From NCBI RefSeq assembly GCF_963924675.1, contig NC_089226.1, positions 43,851,124-43,915,123 of the forward strand: DNA of 64,000 nt, in the 5' to 3' direction. Each line of letters opens with the position of its first letter. Within the stretch, counting starts at the first letter, position 1. Made by a program: the position numbers and the translations under genes. Under the pieces are notes generated by a model. It worked only from the letters and a program-made list of their open reading frames with translations, did no database searches and was not told the DNA's origin. Of the stretch, positions 24,181 to 37,899 are shown piece after piece. The stretch comes from Phocoena phocoena. Lineage: Eukaryota > Chordata > Mammalia > Artiodactyla > Phocoenidae.

Positions 24181-24309
24181 GGGAATTCCCTGGCAGTCCA
24201 TTGGTTAGAACTGCACGCTTCCACTGCACAGGGCCCAATTTTGATCACTTATAGGGAAGTAGGATCCCCAGGCCACACGGCACAGCCAAAAATAAATAAA
24301 AATAAAATA
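24181..24309 (+). mobile_element. tRNA-derived SINE (older CHR type)
   Basis: GGGAATTCCCTGGCAGTCCA ... ending GGCACAGCCAAAAATAAATA. Near-match TSD ATCATTGTA / ATCATTATA at 24172-24180 and 24310-24318. Confidence 0.8.
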
Positions 24310-24319
24310 ATCATTATAA

Positions 24320-27300
24320 TGAAAGGTGCAATTAGAAGTGTTTTAAAGAGGAAGACCCTTTAGGGCGAGGGCATGAAATACACCAGAAGCAGTAGGAAGA
24401 GAAGAGGATAAATTAAGAGATTTATCTTGAACTCAAAGGAATTAGGGATTAGAGGGTGAAATTTCAAGGATAACTCCTAGATTTTGAAACAGAAGGAGCC
24501 CCTAAACAAGATAGGGAATTTTGGAAAAAGTGATTTTTTTACGGAGGGCTCTTGAGCCCAAGGAATCTGTAATGCCCAGGTAAAGTAGTCCAAGCTATTG
24601 GTGAGTTCTGACGCTTACAGTGAGCCCATGTCTGGCTCTCAGAATTTGGAAGTCCTAAGTAAATAGGTGGTAATGTAAATATACCATTTAGCTAACTTTG
24701 AGAATACAAAGTTGATATTGTTCTGAACTTTTGAGAGCATCTTGCTTTAATCCAAAAGCAGTGACAATTCCTGCCCTTTGTATCATGCAGGAGTGCACAG
24801 GCATGGAGATAAGTAAGCCTGAACATCCTGAATATGCAGAGTGTGCCACCTAAACCACCTGTAATGGGTCCCCTAGGTGAAAGAAAAGTTCTTTACCAGA
24901 AGAATGCGGAAGGAGGCTGGGTGGATGAAAACAACATAAATTCACCACAGACCCTTGATTCTGTCAGTATGATCATTAAACAATTTTAATGCTAGGCATA
25001 ATATATTCTTACGGTGGAGGAAAATGTAAAGATTATTTGTTGGAAATAAAATCCACGAATTTTAAATGAGGCATTAGGCTTATTAGAATTGATGGCTTCC
25101 TTATAATTACAATTGTTTGTAAAACTTTAAAAGACTTCCGAATTATGAAAGCTGGATTCCAGACTGATCCCAGACTGGCCTGAAACCAAGTTGGACTGTT
25201 TTTGTTACCTTAATGATTTCTTCCAGCCCCACCCTCCCTTGCCCATAATGCTACTTAAATTATCATCATAAAAAGGCTGAGTTGGACACAAAGGAGGGGA
25301 ACCAGTTTAAGGAAGCAGAAAGCCAATGTCAGGATGATGAAAATCAGAATTGAAAGATATTTAGTTAGGTGGAATTCTTGTCCCATTTAAGTAGGTGTAT
25401 AGTAATAGGGCTTTATAATTCACTTGATCAGATTAAAATACTTCATAAATTCTGTTTGTGATTTAGGCTTAGGAATTTAGAAAGTACTGGTTACAAGTAA
25501 TTCAGAACTGTAGACATAATGATGACTAATTCTTTATTCAATAGTTGGCAATTCAAGTGTGCTAAGCACTTTGCTAAGTGCTTTTGATAGCTTTTCGTTT
25601 TATCTTCAGAATACCCCCATGATTATATATTATTATCCATATTTTATGGATAGAGAAACAGAGGCAAAGGAAGCTCCATTACTTGCCTCAGGTCACAATA
25701 GGTAGCAGATGGCAAAACTGGATTTTAAAATGAGGGCCTTCAACTTCAAAGTCCTGTTGAAACTCTCCACCATGACACTGAAGACATCTGAGACACCATG
25801 CAAAACCTCAAATTGGAACTGCTATTTCTTTATTAGTGTTTAGTCTTTTCTTCCTTAGTATCAAGTGAGTGAATTATCCTGAAAAGATAATGTGCTTTTA
25901 ACTTTTGCAGTAGTTAATTGAGCCATTTGACTTTCTTGATAAGGACCTCTATAGGGCTGATGGGCTATTGACAAGAATTAGGGGTGGCTTCTGCAGGACT
26001 GTAAAAGGCCCACGGCAATGGATTTGTCCTTTGTAGGCAGTTAGTTCTAAAGGCGTGTGCATATATATAATCTTGGACTTACTATCATTTGGAATCTGGA
26101 ACAGTTTTCTACATCTGTATTCTTAGATGTTGATGATCGGAAGACAATGTACATAGGCAGATAACATGTCACTGTAATGGGGTGAAAGAAGCAATGCATT
26201 AAAATTAAGTATTAATGCATTAGGCAAACAAATTCACTCGTAACCTAGTTTTACATGATTGAAGTTTTCATTTGTGAAAAGTTAGGGAAGATGTCCCCAT
26301 CAAAGTACAGGGAAAGACACTTAAACCTGAGCTCTAGAGTGTTTTAATGAATCAAGAAGCACATGTAAAATTATTATGTTATAAATTATAGGACAGTTCT
26401 TCCAAAGAGAGATCTGTAGCCTACATGGGTGATCTTTTTATATATTATTATGCTTCGCCAGATAATCTTGAGGCTAGTTGAGGTTAGGTTTCTTAATATT
26501 TTTTCCTCCCAAAGGAATTGTTCTGAGTTGGTAGGTATGAAATTTACAGATTTTATTAATGTTTTTGGTAAGATATAAAAGTTTGTGAGCATCTTCAATT
26601 ATTATAGCCATCCCTTTGCTTAATTATTTCATTTCATTCAAGAAAACATTTTTAGCTACTTTGTATGTGCTGGGGATAATTACCAAACACACTGGCCTCT
26701 GCTTCCAAAGATTCCAGCAAGGAAAGCAAAAAGTCATCAAATAAAAACTATGCTAAAGATCAACCTGTAAAGAGTTGCTGTGAGAGCATGTTTGGTAGAT
26801 TTTATACATGGATTTTTGGAGGGGTAGACACTAGAGTCCTGAAAAAAAATGGGTAGGAGTTAACCAAATAGGAGGGGGGGATGGAGAAAGACAAGGATGT
26901 GAAAAGAACTGGAGTTGAGAGATGACAATGGCCTCTTAGGAAAACGCTTGTTAGTCTGCTTAGCCCCAAAGCTTTCTATCTTGCCCTCGCCCCTAAGCAA
27001 ACACCTCAGCCTTGGTTTTAGGTTCCTCTAGATTCCAGTACATCATGGTAGTTCATACAGCCATCAGAAACTCTGCTGATGTTCCCCTTAAAGTGTCTTA
27101 GTATAGGACGAATCTGACCTTTAGCCCATGCCTAGAATTGGCAAATGTCCCCAAGGAAGTAAACAGTTGTTGCTCTCAGCAGTATTTGGAGACTTTTAGT
27201 ACATTTAGTTTTCATTGCTTCCACAATCTTTTGATATATCTAAAAATATTGTGCATTTAATACATTTTTTTTTTTTAGTAGCTGGAACTGGAGTGATTGC

Positions 27301-28440
27301 CTGCCAGTACCTACTATATCATTCCTGGGAAGTCCCTATTGAAAATCTGTAAATAGAGTGTAGCATGATCACATTTAGGAAGATCATCCTGGCTGAAGTT
27401 ACTATGATTGTGATACAACAGGGGAAAGGAAGTTGGGTGATTTGAAAGGAAGTTTTTACATCATTTAAGTGAAAGATATTGTTGGCGTGAATTTAGAATA
27501 ATCACACTTGGGATTGAAAGAAGTGGATGAACACAGACTTACTAAAAAGAGAGGAAACAGAGCAAATGACTAAAGTTAAAAAGCAATGACAATACAAAGA
27601 CTAAAATCCGTTACAGTGTGGTAGTTATTTCTCACGTTACTGTTTTACTAAACTCATTTCTGTACTTCAAAAGTTAGGATTGGAGGAGAATTATTTTCTT
27701 GTATCTCATCTCCATATATAAACTTGAAAGTTGGAAGGTCAATTGATAGTTTTGAAATTCTGAGCTAATATGAAAAATATTAAAATAGCCCATGTATGCA
27801 TCTGTAAATAAGTGTTGTTTGTATCCTCAGAACAGAAAAACTAGTAAATTACAAAGATAGAAAAAGAGGTTTCTATTTTTGAACTTTATTGCATCCCAGA
27901 ACTTTTTTTCTCTTCAAAGTTAAAACAGCCTTACTGTAGTTTTTATTATAAGAGGAATATATTCCAATGTAAGAAATTAAAGCAATACAGAAAAGTACAA
28001 AGATTAAAAGTCCACCACCCCAGTGTAATAAGTACTGCTGATACTTGTGTGATATCTGTACATTCAGTTTTATCAACATTTTTTTTTCCAACTCAACAAT
28101 AACTCACAAGTTACCAAAAATGAAAAATGTTTATCAGTTTATCAGCTTTATGACTATTATACCATAAGTTAAGCAGTTTCCCATTGATGAATATTTAGTT
28201 TACTTTTTTACTATGATAAAATGTTGCAGTATCTTTGTCACAAATATTGGCATTCTTTCCAATTTTCTCTAGAATAAATTTTTAGAATTTCTTAATGTAT
28301 ATGCCTATATTACATTTCATATGCTTTTTATTAGTTTACTTTTATATTACTCAATATAAGCAACATGTTTAGATTTTTTAAATGATCAAATTATTGCATT
28401 ATAATAGAAATTTATGGCTTATTTAAATTTGATTTTAAAA
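24320..28440. other. Intergenic, mostly unassigned
   Basis: Four kb between CHORDC1 and the L1 cluster. I recognise only the MIR at 25545-25780. Text near 24400-24640 and 27340-27450 looks like old repeats of unknown class. No exon-like open frame stands out. Confidence 0.5.
25545..25780 (+). repeat. MIR SINE
   Basis: GTGCTAAGCACTTTGCTAAG ... ATTATCCATATTTTATGG ... TTACTTGCCTCAGGTCACAA follows the MIR consensus in order. Confidence 0.75.
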
Positions 28441-28450
28441 GTCAGCAACA

Positions 28451-28576
28451 GGGAATTCTCTCACGGTCCAGTGGTTAGGACTCAGTGGTTTCACTGCCAT
28501 GGCCTGGGTTCAACCTCTGGTCCTGGTCGAGGGAACTAAGATCCCCCAAGCTGTGCTGCAGAGCCAAAAAAAAAAG
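28451..28576 (+). mobile_element. tRNA-derived SINE (older CHR type)
   Basis: GGGAATTCTCTCACGGTCCA ... GAACTAAGATCCCCCAAGC ... CAGAGCC then an A run. TSD not clear. Confidence 0.8.
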
Positions 28577-28861
28577 TAATAAAACAGGCAAAACATTTGT
28601 CACTAGCAAAATATTTCTTTGCTATTTCACAAGTATCCTTATGAGAAATAATCTCTTACTCAGGATGTGGACCAAGAAATAGGATATGCTTAAGGGAAAA
28701 AAGGTTTATTTTTTTTTCTTTTTGGGGGGATGATTCTTTGAGCTGGGAGATGGATAAATGGGAGTTTATTGTATGTTCTCTATGTTTGTGTAAGTTTGAT
28801 GCTTAATGAGACTTGAGGTGCTGTTCTGGGTGTACAGGACTCAATCTCTTCTAGAGTGTTT

Positions 28862-30335
28862 TTTTTGGTTTTATTTTAGTATATCTGATATGTAATGTGT
28901 AAATTTAAAGTGTAAAACGTTAATTGGATACATTTATATATTGTAATATTGCCATTGTGGTGATAATTAGCACCTCTATCACCTTACATAGTTATCCTTT
29001 TTTTGGTAGTTGGAATAAGTTCTCTTAACAAGCTTGATGATTGTAACACGCGATACTATTGTCTGTACTCCCTGTACTGTGCATTATATCTCTAGAGCTT
29101 TTTTTACTACTTATTGTAAATTTGTACCCTAAACAACATTAGTCTTGTCCCCCACCCCTTAGCCCCTGCTAACCACCATCTTATTCTGTTTCTGCAAGTT
29201 TGACTTTTTAAAATTCCAAATATAAGCAATATCATACAATACTTGTTTTCTGTCTGACTTAATCTCACTTAGCAAAATGTGCTGAGGCCATCCATGTTTT
29301 CACAAATGGCAGGATACCCTCCTTTCTTCGTGGCTGAATAATATTCCATTATATTATATTCCATTATATATGTACCATATTCTCTTTATTCAACCATTGA
29401 CAGACGCTAAGTTTTTTTCCACATCTTGGCTATTATAATGCGGCAATGAATATTGGGGTACACATATTTTTTTGAGTTAGTGGTTTCATTTTCTTCTGAT
29501 AAATAACCCAGAAGTGGAATTACTGGATCATGTGGTAGTTCTATCTTTAATTTTTTGAGGAACCTCCACACTGTTTTCTATAGTGGCTGTGCCAGTTTAT
29601 GTTCCTACTGATAGTGTACCATGGGTTCCCTTTTCTCCACATTCTCACCGGCATTTCTTATCTCTTTTCTTTCTGATGATAACCATTTTAACAGGTATGA
29701 GATGACTCACTGTGGTTTTAACTTGCATTTCCCTGATGATTAGCGATATTGAGCATCTTTTCATGTACCTGTTGTCTTTGGAAAAATGTCTTTTAGGTCT
29801 TCTGCCCATTTTTTAATCAAATTATTTGTGTTTTTGTTTCTGACTTCTCTATATTTCAGATATTAACCCCTTATCATATATGTGATTTGCAAAAAGTTTC
29901 TCCCATTCTGTAGGTTGCCTTTTCATTTTGTTGTTTCTTTTGCTGTGCAAAAGCTTTTAAATTTGATGTAGTCCCATTTGTTGATTTTTGCTTGTGTTGT
30001 TATATCCAAAGAAATCATTGCTACCACCAGTGTTGAGGAGTTTCTTCCCTATGTTTTCTTCTAAGAATTTTAAAGTATCAGGTCTTATGTTTAAATCTTT
30101 AATATATTTCAAGTTAATTTTTTTGAGTGGTGTAAGATAACGGTCCATTCTCATTGTTCTGCATGTGTTTATCCAGTTTTCCCAACACAATTTGTTGAAG
30201 AGACTATTCCTTTCCCCATTGGGTGCCCTTGACTCCCTTATCCAATATTACTTGACCATATAAGCAGAGGTTTAATCCTAGGCCCTCTAATGTGCTCCAC
30301 TGGTCTATGTGTCTATTTTTGTGCCAGTATAATAC
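28862..30335 (-). mobile_element. L1 fragment 1 (3' part), antisense
   Basis: Antisense L1 3' UTR and ORF2 end: CTGTGCATTATATCTCTAGAG, GAATAATATTCCATTATA, CATTTCCCTGATGATTAGCG, GTGCAAAAGCTTTTAAATTTG. Stops in most frames; a remnant - strand frame at 29957-30190 reads like the ORF2 C-terminal region. Confidence 0.85.
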
Positions 30336-30640
30336 TTTTTTTAAAAATTGAAGTATAGTTCATGTACAATATGTTTCAGGAGTACAACATACTGATTCAC
30401 AATTTTTAAAGATTATATTCCATTTATAGTTATAAAATATTGGCTGTAGTCCCTGTGTTGGACAATATATCACTGTAGGTTATATCTTTTATACAGAGTA
30501 GTTTTTAGTTCTTAATCTCCTACCCCTATTTTGCCCCTTCCCCCTCCTCACTGGTAACTACTAGTTTGTTCTGTATACCTGTGTGACTGTTTCTTTTTAG
30601 TTATGTTCACTAGTTCATTTTATTTGTTTGTTTTTTAATT
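30336..30640 (-). mobile_element. L1 3' UTR fragment 2, antisense
   Basis: A second L1 3' end begins here (AAAATTGAAGTATAGTTCATG ...). About 100 bp of non-L1 sequence (30640-30735) then precede the next copy. Confidence 0.65.
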
Positions 30641-30734
30641 GAAAGGAACATGCTTTAAATTCTATAGAACTTTACAGTTTTCAAAAGTTTCACACATGAT
30701 TTCATATAATCCCATAAAAACACTTTTTTTAAAT

Positions 30735-30984
30735 CACCTACCTCTGTATTGCTCCCCCTTCCCTCTCTGCACTGATAAACACTAGTTTATTTTCTTTATC
30801 TGTGAGTCTGTTTCTTTTTTTGTTATATTCATTAATTTGTTGTACTTTTTAGTTTCTACATATAAGTGATATTATACAGTATTTGTCTTTCTCTGACTTA
30901 TTTCACTTAGCATAATACCCTCCAAGACCATCCATGTTATTGCAGATGGCAAGATTTTCTTTTTATGGCTGAGTAGTATTCCAT

Positions 30985-31019
<35 letters not shown>

Positions 31020-33714
31020 ATCACATCATCTTCATCCATTCATCTGTTGATGGACACTTAGGTTGCTTCCATATCTTGGCAATGGTAAATAATGCTATGA
31101 ATATTGAGGTGTGTGTATCTTTTCAAATTATGGTTTTCCTTCCATATCTTGGCAATGGTAAATAATGCTGTGAATATTGAGGTGTGTGTATCTTTTCAAA
31201 TTATGGTTTTCCCTGGATATATGCCCAAGAGTGGTATTGCTGGATCATATGATGGTTCTGTTTTTACTTTTTAAGGAACTCCCCCATACTTTCTCCAAAA
31301 TGGTTGTACGAATTTACATTCCCTCAGCAGTGTACAGAGTTCCCTTTTCTCCACATCTTCATGAACATTTGTTATTTGTATTCTTTTTGATGGTATTGAT
31401 TCTGATAGGTCTGAGGTGATATCTTACTGTGGTTTTAATTTGCATTTCTCTGATAATTAATGATATTGAGCATCTTTTCATGTGCCTGTTGACCATCTGT
31501 ATATCTGCTTTGGAAAAATGTCTATTCAGGTCTTCTGCCCAGTTTTTAATCAGGTTGTTTTTTTGATGTTGAGTTGTATGAGTTGTGTATATATTTTGGA
31601 TCATACCATTTTCAAATATTTTCTCTCATTCACTAGGTTGCTTTTCATTTTCTTGATGGCTTCCTTTACTGTGCAAAAGCTTTTAAGTTTAATTAGGTCC
31701 CATCTGTTTACTTTTGCTTTTATTTCCTGTGCTTTAGGAGACATCCAAAATAATACTGCTATGATTTATATCAGAGAGGGTTCTGCCTATGTTTTCCTCT
31801 AGGAGTTTTATGATTTCCTGTCTTATATGTAGGCCTTTAATCCATTTTGAGTTTATCTTTGTATGTGGTGTTAATGTTCTAATTTTATTCTTTTACATGT
31901 AGCTGTCCAGTTTTCCCAGCACCACTTATTGAGACTGTCTTTTCTCCATTGTATATTCTTGCCTCCTTTGTCATAGATTAATTGACCATAAGTACATGGG
32001 TTTATTTCTAGGCTTTCCATCCTGTTCCATTGATCGATGTATCTGTTTTTATGCCAGTACCATATTATTTTCATTACTGTATCTTTGTAGTATAGTCTGA
32101 AGCCAGGGAGTGTGATTCCTCCAGCTCTGTTCTTTCACCAGATTATTTTGGCTTTTCAAGATCTTTTGTGTGTCCATAGAAACTTTAAAATTTTCTTTTC
32201 TAGTTCTGTGAAAAATGCCCATGGTATTTTGATAGGGATTACATTGAATCTGTCAATTGCCTTCAGTATTATGGTCATTTTAACAATATGGATTCTTCCA
32301 ATCCATGAACATGGTATATCTTTCCATCTGTTTGTGTCATCTTCAGTTTTTTTCATCAGTGTCTTACAGTTTTCAAAGTATAGGTGTTTTGCCTCCTTAA
32401 GTAGATCTCTAGGTATTTTCTTTTTGGTATGATAGTAAGTGGGATTGTACCCTTAAATTCTTTTTCTGGTCTTTTGTTGTTAGTGTATAGAAATGCAACA
32501 GATTTCTGTATATTAATTTTATATCCTTCAATTTTACTAAATTCATTGATGAGCTCTAGTCGTTTCCTGGTAGCATCTTTAGGATTTTCTACGTAGAGCA
32601 TCATGTCATCGGCAAACAGTGACAGTTTACTACTTCTTTTCCAATTTGGATTCCTTTTATTTCTTTTCCTTCTCTGGCTGCTGTGGGGAGGACTTCCAAA
32701 ACTCTGTTGAATAAAAGTGGTGAGAGTGGGCATCCTTGTCTTATTTCTGATCTTAGAGGAAATGCTTTCAGATTTTCATCATTAAGTATGATGTTACCTG
32801 TGGGCTTGTCATATATGGCCTTTATTATGTTGAGGTTTGTTCCCTTTATGTCCATTTCTGGAGAGTTTTTATCTTAAATGGATGCTTAATTTTGTAAAGC
32901 TTTTTCTGCATCTATTGATATGGTTTTTGCCCTTCAGTTTGTTAATGTATATTACATTGATTGATTTGCAGATATTGAAAAATCCCTACACCCCTGGGAT
33001 AAATCCCACTTGATCATGGTGCATGATCCTTTTAATGTATTGTTGGATTTGGTTTGATTATATTTTGTTGAGGATTTTTGCATCTATGTTTATCAGTGAT
33101 ATTGGCCTGTAATTTTCTTTTATTGTGGTGTCTGTTTTTGTTATCAGGATGATGCTGGCCTTGTAGGATGAGTTCACAAATGTTCCTCTGCAGTTTTTAG
33201 TACAGTTTGAGAAGAATAGGTGTTAACTCTTCTCTAAATGTTTGGTAGCATTCACCCGTGAAGCCTTCTGGTTTCGACTTTTGTTTTCTGATAGTTTTTA
33301 TTACTGTTCCACTTTCATTGCTGGTAATTGGTCTGTTCATATTTTCTGTTTCTTCCTGGTTTAATCATGGAAGATCATACATTTCTAGGAATCTTCCATT
33401 TTCTTCTAGATTGTCCATTTTATGGGCGTATAGCTGTTCATTGTAGTCTCTTATGATTCCTTTGTATTTCCTTGGTGTCTTTTATAACTTTCATGTCTGA
33501 GTTTATTGATTTGGCCCTCTCTTTTCTTTCTTGATGAGTCTGGCTAAAGGTTTATCAGTTTTGCTTATCTTTTCTAAAAACCAGCTCTTAGCTTCATTGA
33601 TCTTTTCTATTTTTAGTTTCTATTTTACTTATTTCTGTTCTGATATTTATGATTTATTTCCTTCTACTAACTTTGGGGTTTTGTTTTTCTTTTCCTGCCT
33701 CCTTTAGGCATATG
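30735..33714 (-). mobile_element. L1 fragment 3 with broken ORF2 reverse transcriptase
   Basis: Antisense L1 of about 3 kb. On the - strand, 32356-32855 encodes reverse transcriptase pieces: [13 protein letters not shown] and [12 protein letters not shown] (the catalytic FADD box), in different frames, so ORF2 is frameshifted and dead. 32156-32356 reads [20 protein letters not shown], also typical ORF2. Contains a (TG)n at 30993-31019 and a 73-bp tandem duplication. Confidence 0.9.
31067..31212. repeat. 73-bp tandem duplication within L1
   Basis: 31067-31139 and 31140-31212 are identical except for one A/G difference (ATGCTATGA / ATGCTGTGA). Present once in ordinary L1, so duplicated after insertion. 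Confidence 0.9.
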
Positions 33715-36650
33715 GTTATATTGTTTATTATAATACATTTTTAGTACTATAGCTTTGTAATATAGTTTGAAATCAGGAAGTATGATACCACCAGCTTGGT
33801 TCTTTTTCCTCAGAATTGCTTTTGCTATTTGGGGTCTTTTGTGGGTCCATACAGATTCAAGGATTGTTTTCTACTGTGAAGAATGCCATTGGTGTTTTGA
33901 TGGGAATTTTGTTGAATCTATAGATGGCTTTGGATAGTATGGACATTTTGACAATATTACTTATTCCGATCCATAAACACAGGCTATCTTTCCATTTATT
34001 ACTTTTGTTTTCAGTTTCTTTCAGCAATAATCTTTCACTTCCTTGGTTAAACTTATGCCTAAGTATTTTATTGTTTTTGATGCTATTGTGATTGGGATAA
34101 TTTTCTTTATTTTCTTTTCAAATGTTTCATTCTTAGCATATAGAAATGTAATTGATTTCTGTATATTGATTTTTGTATCCTGCGATTTTACTGAAATCAT
34201 TAATTAGTTCCAACAGTTTTTGGTTTTTTTTTTTTTTTTTTTTTTGGTTGAGTCTTTGGTAGCATCTGCAAATATCAACACTTAGTTCTTCATTCTCTAT
34301 TTGGATGCCTTTTGTTTGTCTTGCCCAGTTGCTCTATATTGAGCAATTTAGTCCTTCAGTACTATATTTAATAAGAATTGTGAAATTGGGCATCTTTGTC
34401 TTGTTCCTGATCTCAGAGGAATAGCTTTCAATTTTTATCCATTGAGTATCATGTTAACTGTAGGTTTGTTACATATGGCCTTTATTATGTTATGGTATGT
34501 TCCTCTATACCCAGTCTGCCTAGCGTTTTTTTTTGTTTTTTGTTTTTTGCAGTACGCAGGCCTCTCACTGTTGTGGCCTCTCCCGTTGCGGAGCACAGGC
34601 TCCAGATGCGCAGGCTCAGCGGCCATGGCTCACAGGCCTAGCTGCTCCGCGGCATGTGAGATCTTCCCAGACCGGGGCACGAACCCATGTCCCCTGCATC
34701 GGCAGGCGGACTCTCAACCACTGCGCCACCAGGGAAGCCCCTGCCTAGCATTTTTTTAATCATGAAAGGATATTGTATTTTACCAAATGCTTTTCTGCAT
34801 CAACTGAGATGATCATGTAATTTTTATCTTTCATTAATATATTACATTTATTGATTTACATGTTGAACCATCTTTGCATCAAAGGGATAAATCCCATTTG
34901 GTCATGATGTATAACCCTTTTTGTATGTTCTTAAATTCAGTTTGCTAAGATTTTATTGAAAAATTTGCAGCTACATTCATCAGGGATATTAGCCTATTGT
35001 TAAAGTGTCCTTATCTGGCTTCAGAATCAGGGTAATGCTGGCCTTGTAAAATGACTTTGGAAGTATTTCCTCCTCAGGTTTTTGTGAGAGTTTGAGAAGG
35101 ACTGTTGTTAATTCTCTTTTGAATGTTTGGTAGAATTTGCCAGTGAAGCCATCTGGTCCTGAGGTTTTCTGTGTTGTGTGGTTTTTGATTACTGATTCAA
35201 TTTCTTTGCTCATTAATGGTCTGTTCAGAATTTCTGTTTGTCCTGATTCAGTCTTGGTAGTTTGTGTTTATAGAAGTTTATGCATTTCTTCTAGGTTATC
35301 TCGTTGGCATATAATTGTTCATAATAGTCTCATATGTCTTCTATATTTCTGTAGTATTTGTATCTCTGTAGTGTCTTCTTTTTCATTTCTAATTTTGAGT
35401 CTTCTCTCTTTTTTTCTTAGTCTGGTTAAAGGTTTGTCAATTTTGTTTATCTTTTGAAGAGCCAGCTTTAATTTTGTTAATTCTGTTTTTTTCCTCCCTG
35501 GTATTCATGTATTTCCACTTTGATCCTCCTGCTTTCTCTTTCTAGTTCCTTGAGGTGTAAAAGTTAGGGGGATTTTTTTTTTGAGATGTTTCTAAATTTC
35601 TCAATATATGAATTTATTGCTATAAACTTTCCTCTCGGAACTGCTTTTCCTTCATCCCATAAGATTTGATAGTTTGTATTTCCATTTTCATTTGTTTTGA
35701 GATAATTTTTTAATTTCCTTTTTGTTCCCCTCTGACTCATTGTTTAGGAGTATCTTGTTTACTTTCCACATATTTGTAGATTTTCCAGCTTTCCTCTTAT
35801 GGTTGATTTCTGGTTTCATAGATTGTTATCTGAAAAGATAGTTGGTGTGATTTCAGTATTCTTATTTGTTGAGACGTGTTGTTTTCATTTCTTCTCATAT
35901 CATGATTTATACTAGATAATGTCCTGTGTGCACTTGAAAAGTATGTATATTCTGCTACTTTTGGATATGTCTGTTAAGGTCATTTGTTATACAGTATGCT
36001 TAAATTCCAGCATTTCTTATTGATTTGATGTCTGGATGATCAGTGGTCATTGCTGGCAGTGGGATATTGAAATCCTCTCCTATTATTGCATTATTGTCTG
36101 TCTCTCCCTTTTGATCTATTAGAATTTGCTTAATATATTTCAGTGTGCCAATGTTGGGTGTATATATATATTTATGATTGTTGTATCTTCTGGATATAGT
36201 GACCTTTTTATCATTATATAATGACCTTTTGTCTCATCATTTTTGGTATTAAGTCTGTTTTGTCTGGCTATACCTGCTTTCTTTTGGTTTCCAGTTGCAC
36301 GGAATATCCTCATCCACTCACATCTTCACCCTGAGCTTATGTGTATCTCTAGAGCTGAAATTATATAGTTAGGTCTCTTTAATCCATCCAGCCACTCTGT
36401 GCCTTTGATTAGTGAATTGAATTTATTTCTATTTAGAGTGATTACTGATATGTAATAAGGACTTACTACTGCCATCTTATCGTTTGTCTTCTGGTTGTTT
36501 TATATCTCCTTTCTTTGCTTTTCCCTCTGTTTCTGTCTACCTTTGTAAAGTGGTGATTTTCCACGGTGATTTGCTCCGTCTCCCTTTTTTTCATGTTTCA
36601 TGACTACTCTAGATTTTTGCTATGTGGTTACCAAGCGTAAACATCTTAGA
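33715..36650 (-). mobile_element. L1 fragment 4 (ORF2 part), antisense
   Basis: Restarts at the L1 position matched at about 32068 (compare TTGTAATATAGTTTGAAATC with TTGTAGTATAGTCTGAAGCC), so it is a separate copy. A - strand frame at 34989-35213 reads KNHTTQKTSGPDGFTGKFYQ, an ORF2 motif. A long T run at about 34229-34245 and stop codons break it. A SINE is inserted at 34525. Confidence 0.85.
34525..34740 (-). mobile_element. CHR-type SINE (short form) in L1
   Basis: Short SINE on the - strand with 9-bp TSD CTGCCTAGC at 34516-34524 and 34741-34749. Open frames at 34442-34759 are SINE-derived. Confidence 0.95.
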
Positions 36651-36984
36651 GATAAAATAATCCTCCAGGAAAAAGACTAAAAAAGTAGTTCAAACACGTT
36701 CTGTGTGTTGAACTTGTGGTAGTACATATTCTCTGTCTAATATCCTGAGTTTATTACAGCTCCTACCACACAATCATTGTTCTGTTCGAATGGTCAATTG
36801 TTGATTAAAGATGATGAAAACAAAATAACTTACCAAGTAAACAGTAAGTTGAAAAGGTTACTACTTTTCTCTAAACCCATATTTCTAACCATACATGCTG
36901 TTTTAGCAATAAATATCTTTCTTCTGGAAAGCTGCCAGTAGGAAAAACATAAAAGAGATTTATAAATTTTTGTATTTTGTCCCC

Positions 36985-37120
36985 TTTAGAAATGATATAA
37001 TAGAGTTAGATGGAACCTTAACAATCCTTACTCTTGAAGAAACTGATGCCCAGAATTATGTAGTGATTTACTCAGTTGGGACAGTAGAAAACCCAATATT
37101 GTCTCTACAAGACAATGCTT
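36985..37120 (+). repeat. MIR-like relic
   Basis: GATGGAACCTTAACAATCC ... GAAGAAACTGATGCCCAG ... GTAGTGATTTACTCAG follows the MIR3-type order (gaggaaactgaggcccagag). The 64-codon frame over it is not a gene. Confidence 0.55.
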
Positions 37121-37517
37121 TAAGTCAAAAGTTAAAATACAGTTACTCCTCTATCCTAAAATAAAGTCTTATGTTAAGGTAATATAGTATGGTAGAAAAT
37201 TAAACTCATAGATTTGCTAAAACAAACTTGTCACAGAAGTCTAATTTAATATGCTTTATCAATTTATTCATGCTTCATGAGTAATGTCTTTTATTGCCCT
37301 TTAAAGCTTCTTCTTGTAGTTAGTGTGCCTGCCTATGAGGGCTCATTTAATTTTGATTCTCAACTCTTTCTGGCAAAGTAATTAAACGACCAAGCTTTTT
37401 GAAGCTTTCATCTCAGATTACCCACAATTCTGAACCATTAGGCTCTGCATGAAAGTTTGCACATGCTGATATACTTCTGTTCAATAGGAGTCAGAGTATG
37501 AAGACTTGTGGCAACTA

Positions 37518-37738
37518 CAGTAGACCTGTGAACAACACAGGTTTCAACTGCATAGGTCCATTTATCCGCAGATTTATTTCCACTAAATACGTACTACAGC
37601 ACTACATGATCCATGGTTGGCTGAATCCATGCATGCAGAAGCAAGGATATGGAGAGGCCAAGTGTCAAGTTACACATGGATTTTCAACTGCACAGAGGGT
37701 CAGCACCCCTAACCCCCATGTTATTCAAGGGTCAACTG
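37518..37738 (+). mobile_element. Tigger-type (Tc1/mariner) MITE
   Basis: Ends CAGTAGACCTGTGAACAACA and GTTATTCAAGGGTCAACTG are inverted repeats, with TA on the left side as expected for Tc1/mariner. The inside (CGTACTACAGCACTACATGA) is shared with the copies at 49662 and 62875. Strand is arbitrary. Confidence 0.8.
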
Positions 37739-37899
37739 TTTTCACCTATCAGATATATATTATTCAGTAGAGTTGAAGTTATCAAAAGTATAGCTGTTAC
37801 TCACTTTTCCTTACCATTTATACTCCATGATGGTTTCACAAGAGAAGGTGTGCTATTCCAGTCTTCTGGCCAGACATTTTTTTTCTTGGTAATCAAATT

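Noticed and set aside
32356..32855. Reverse transcriptase-like frames
   Set aside because: Considered as a retroviral or domesticated RT, but the text is ordinary L1 ORF2, frameshifted and embedded in L1 flanks.
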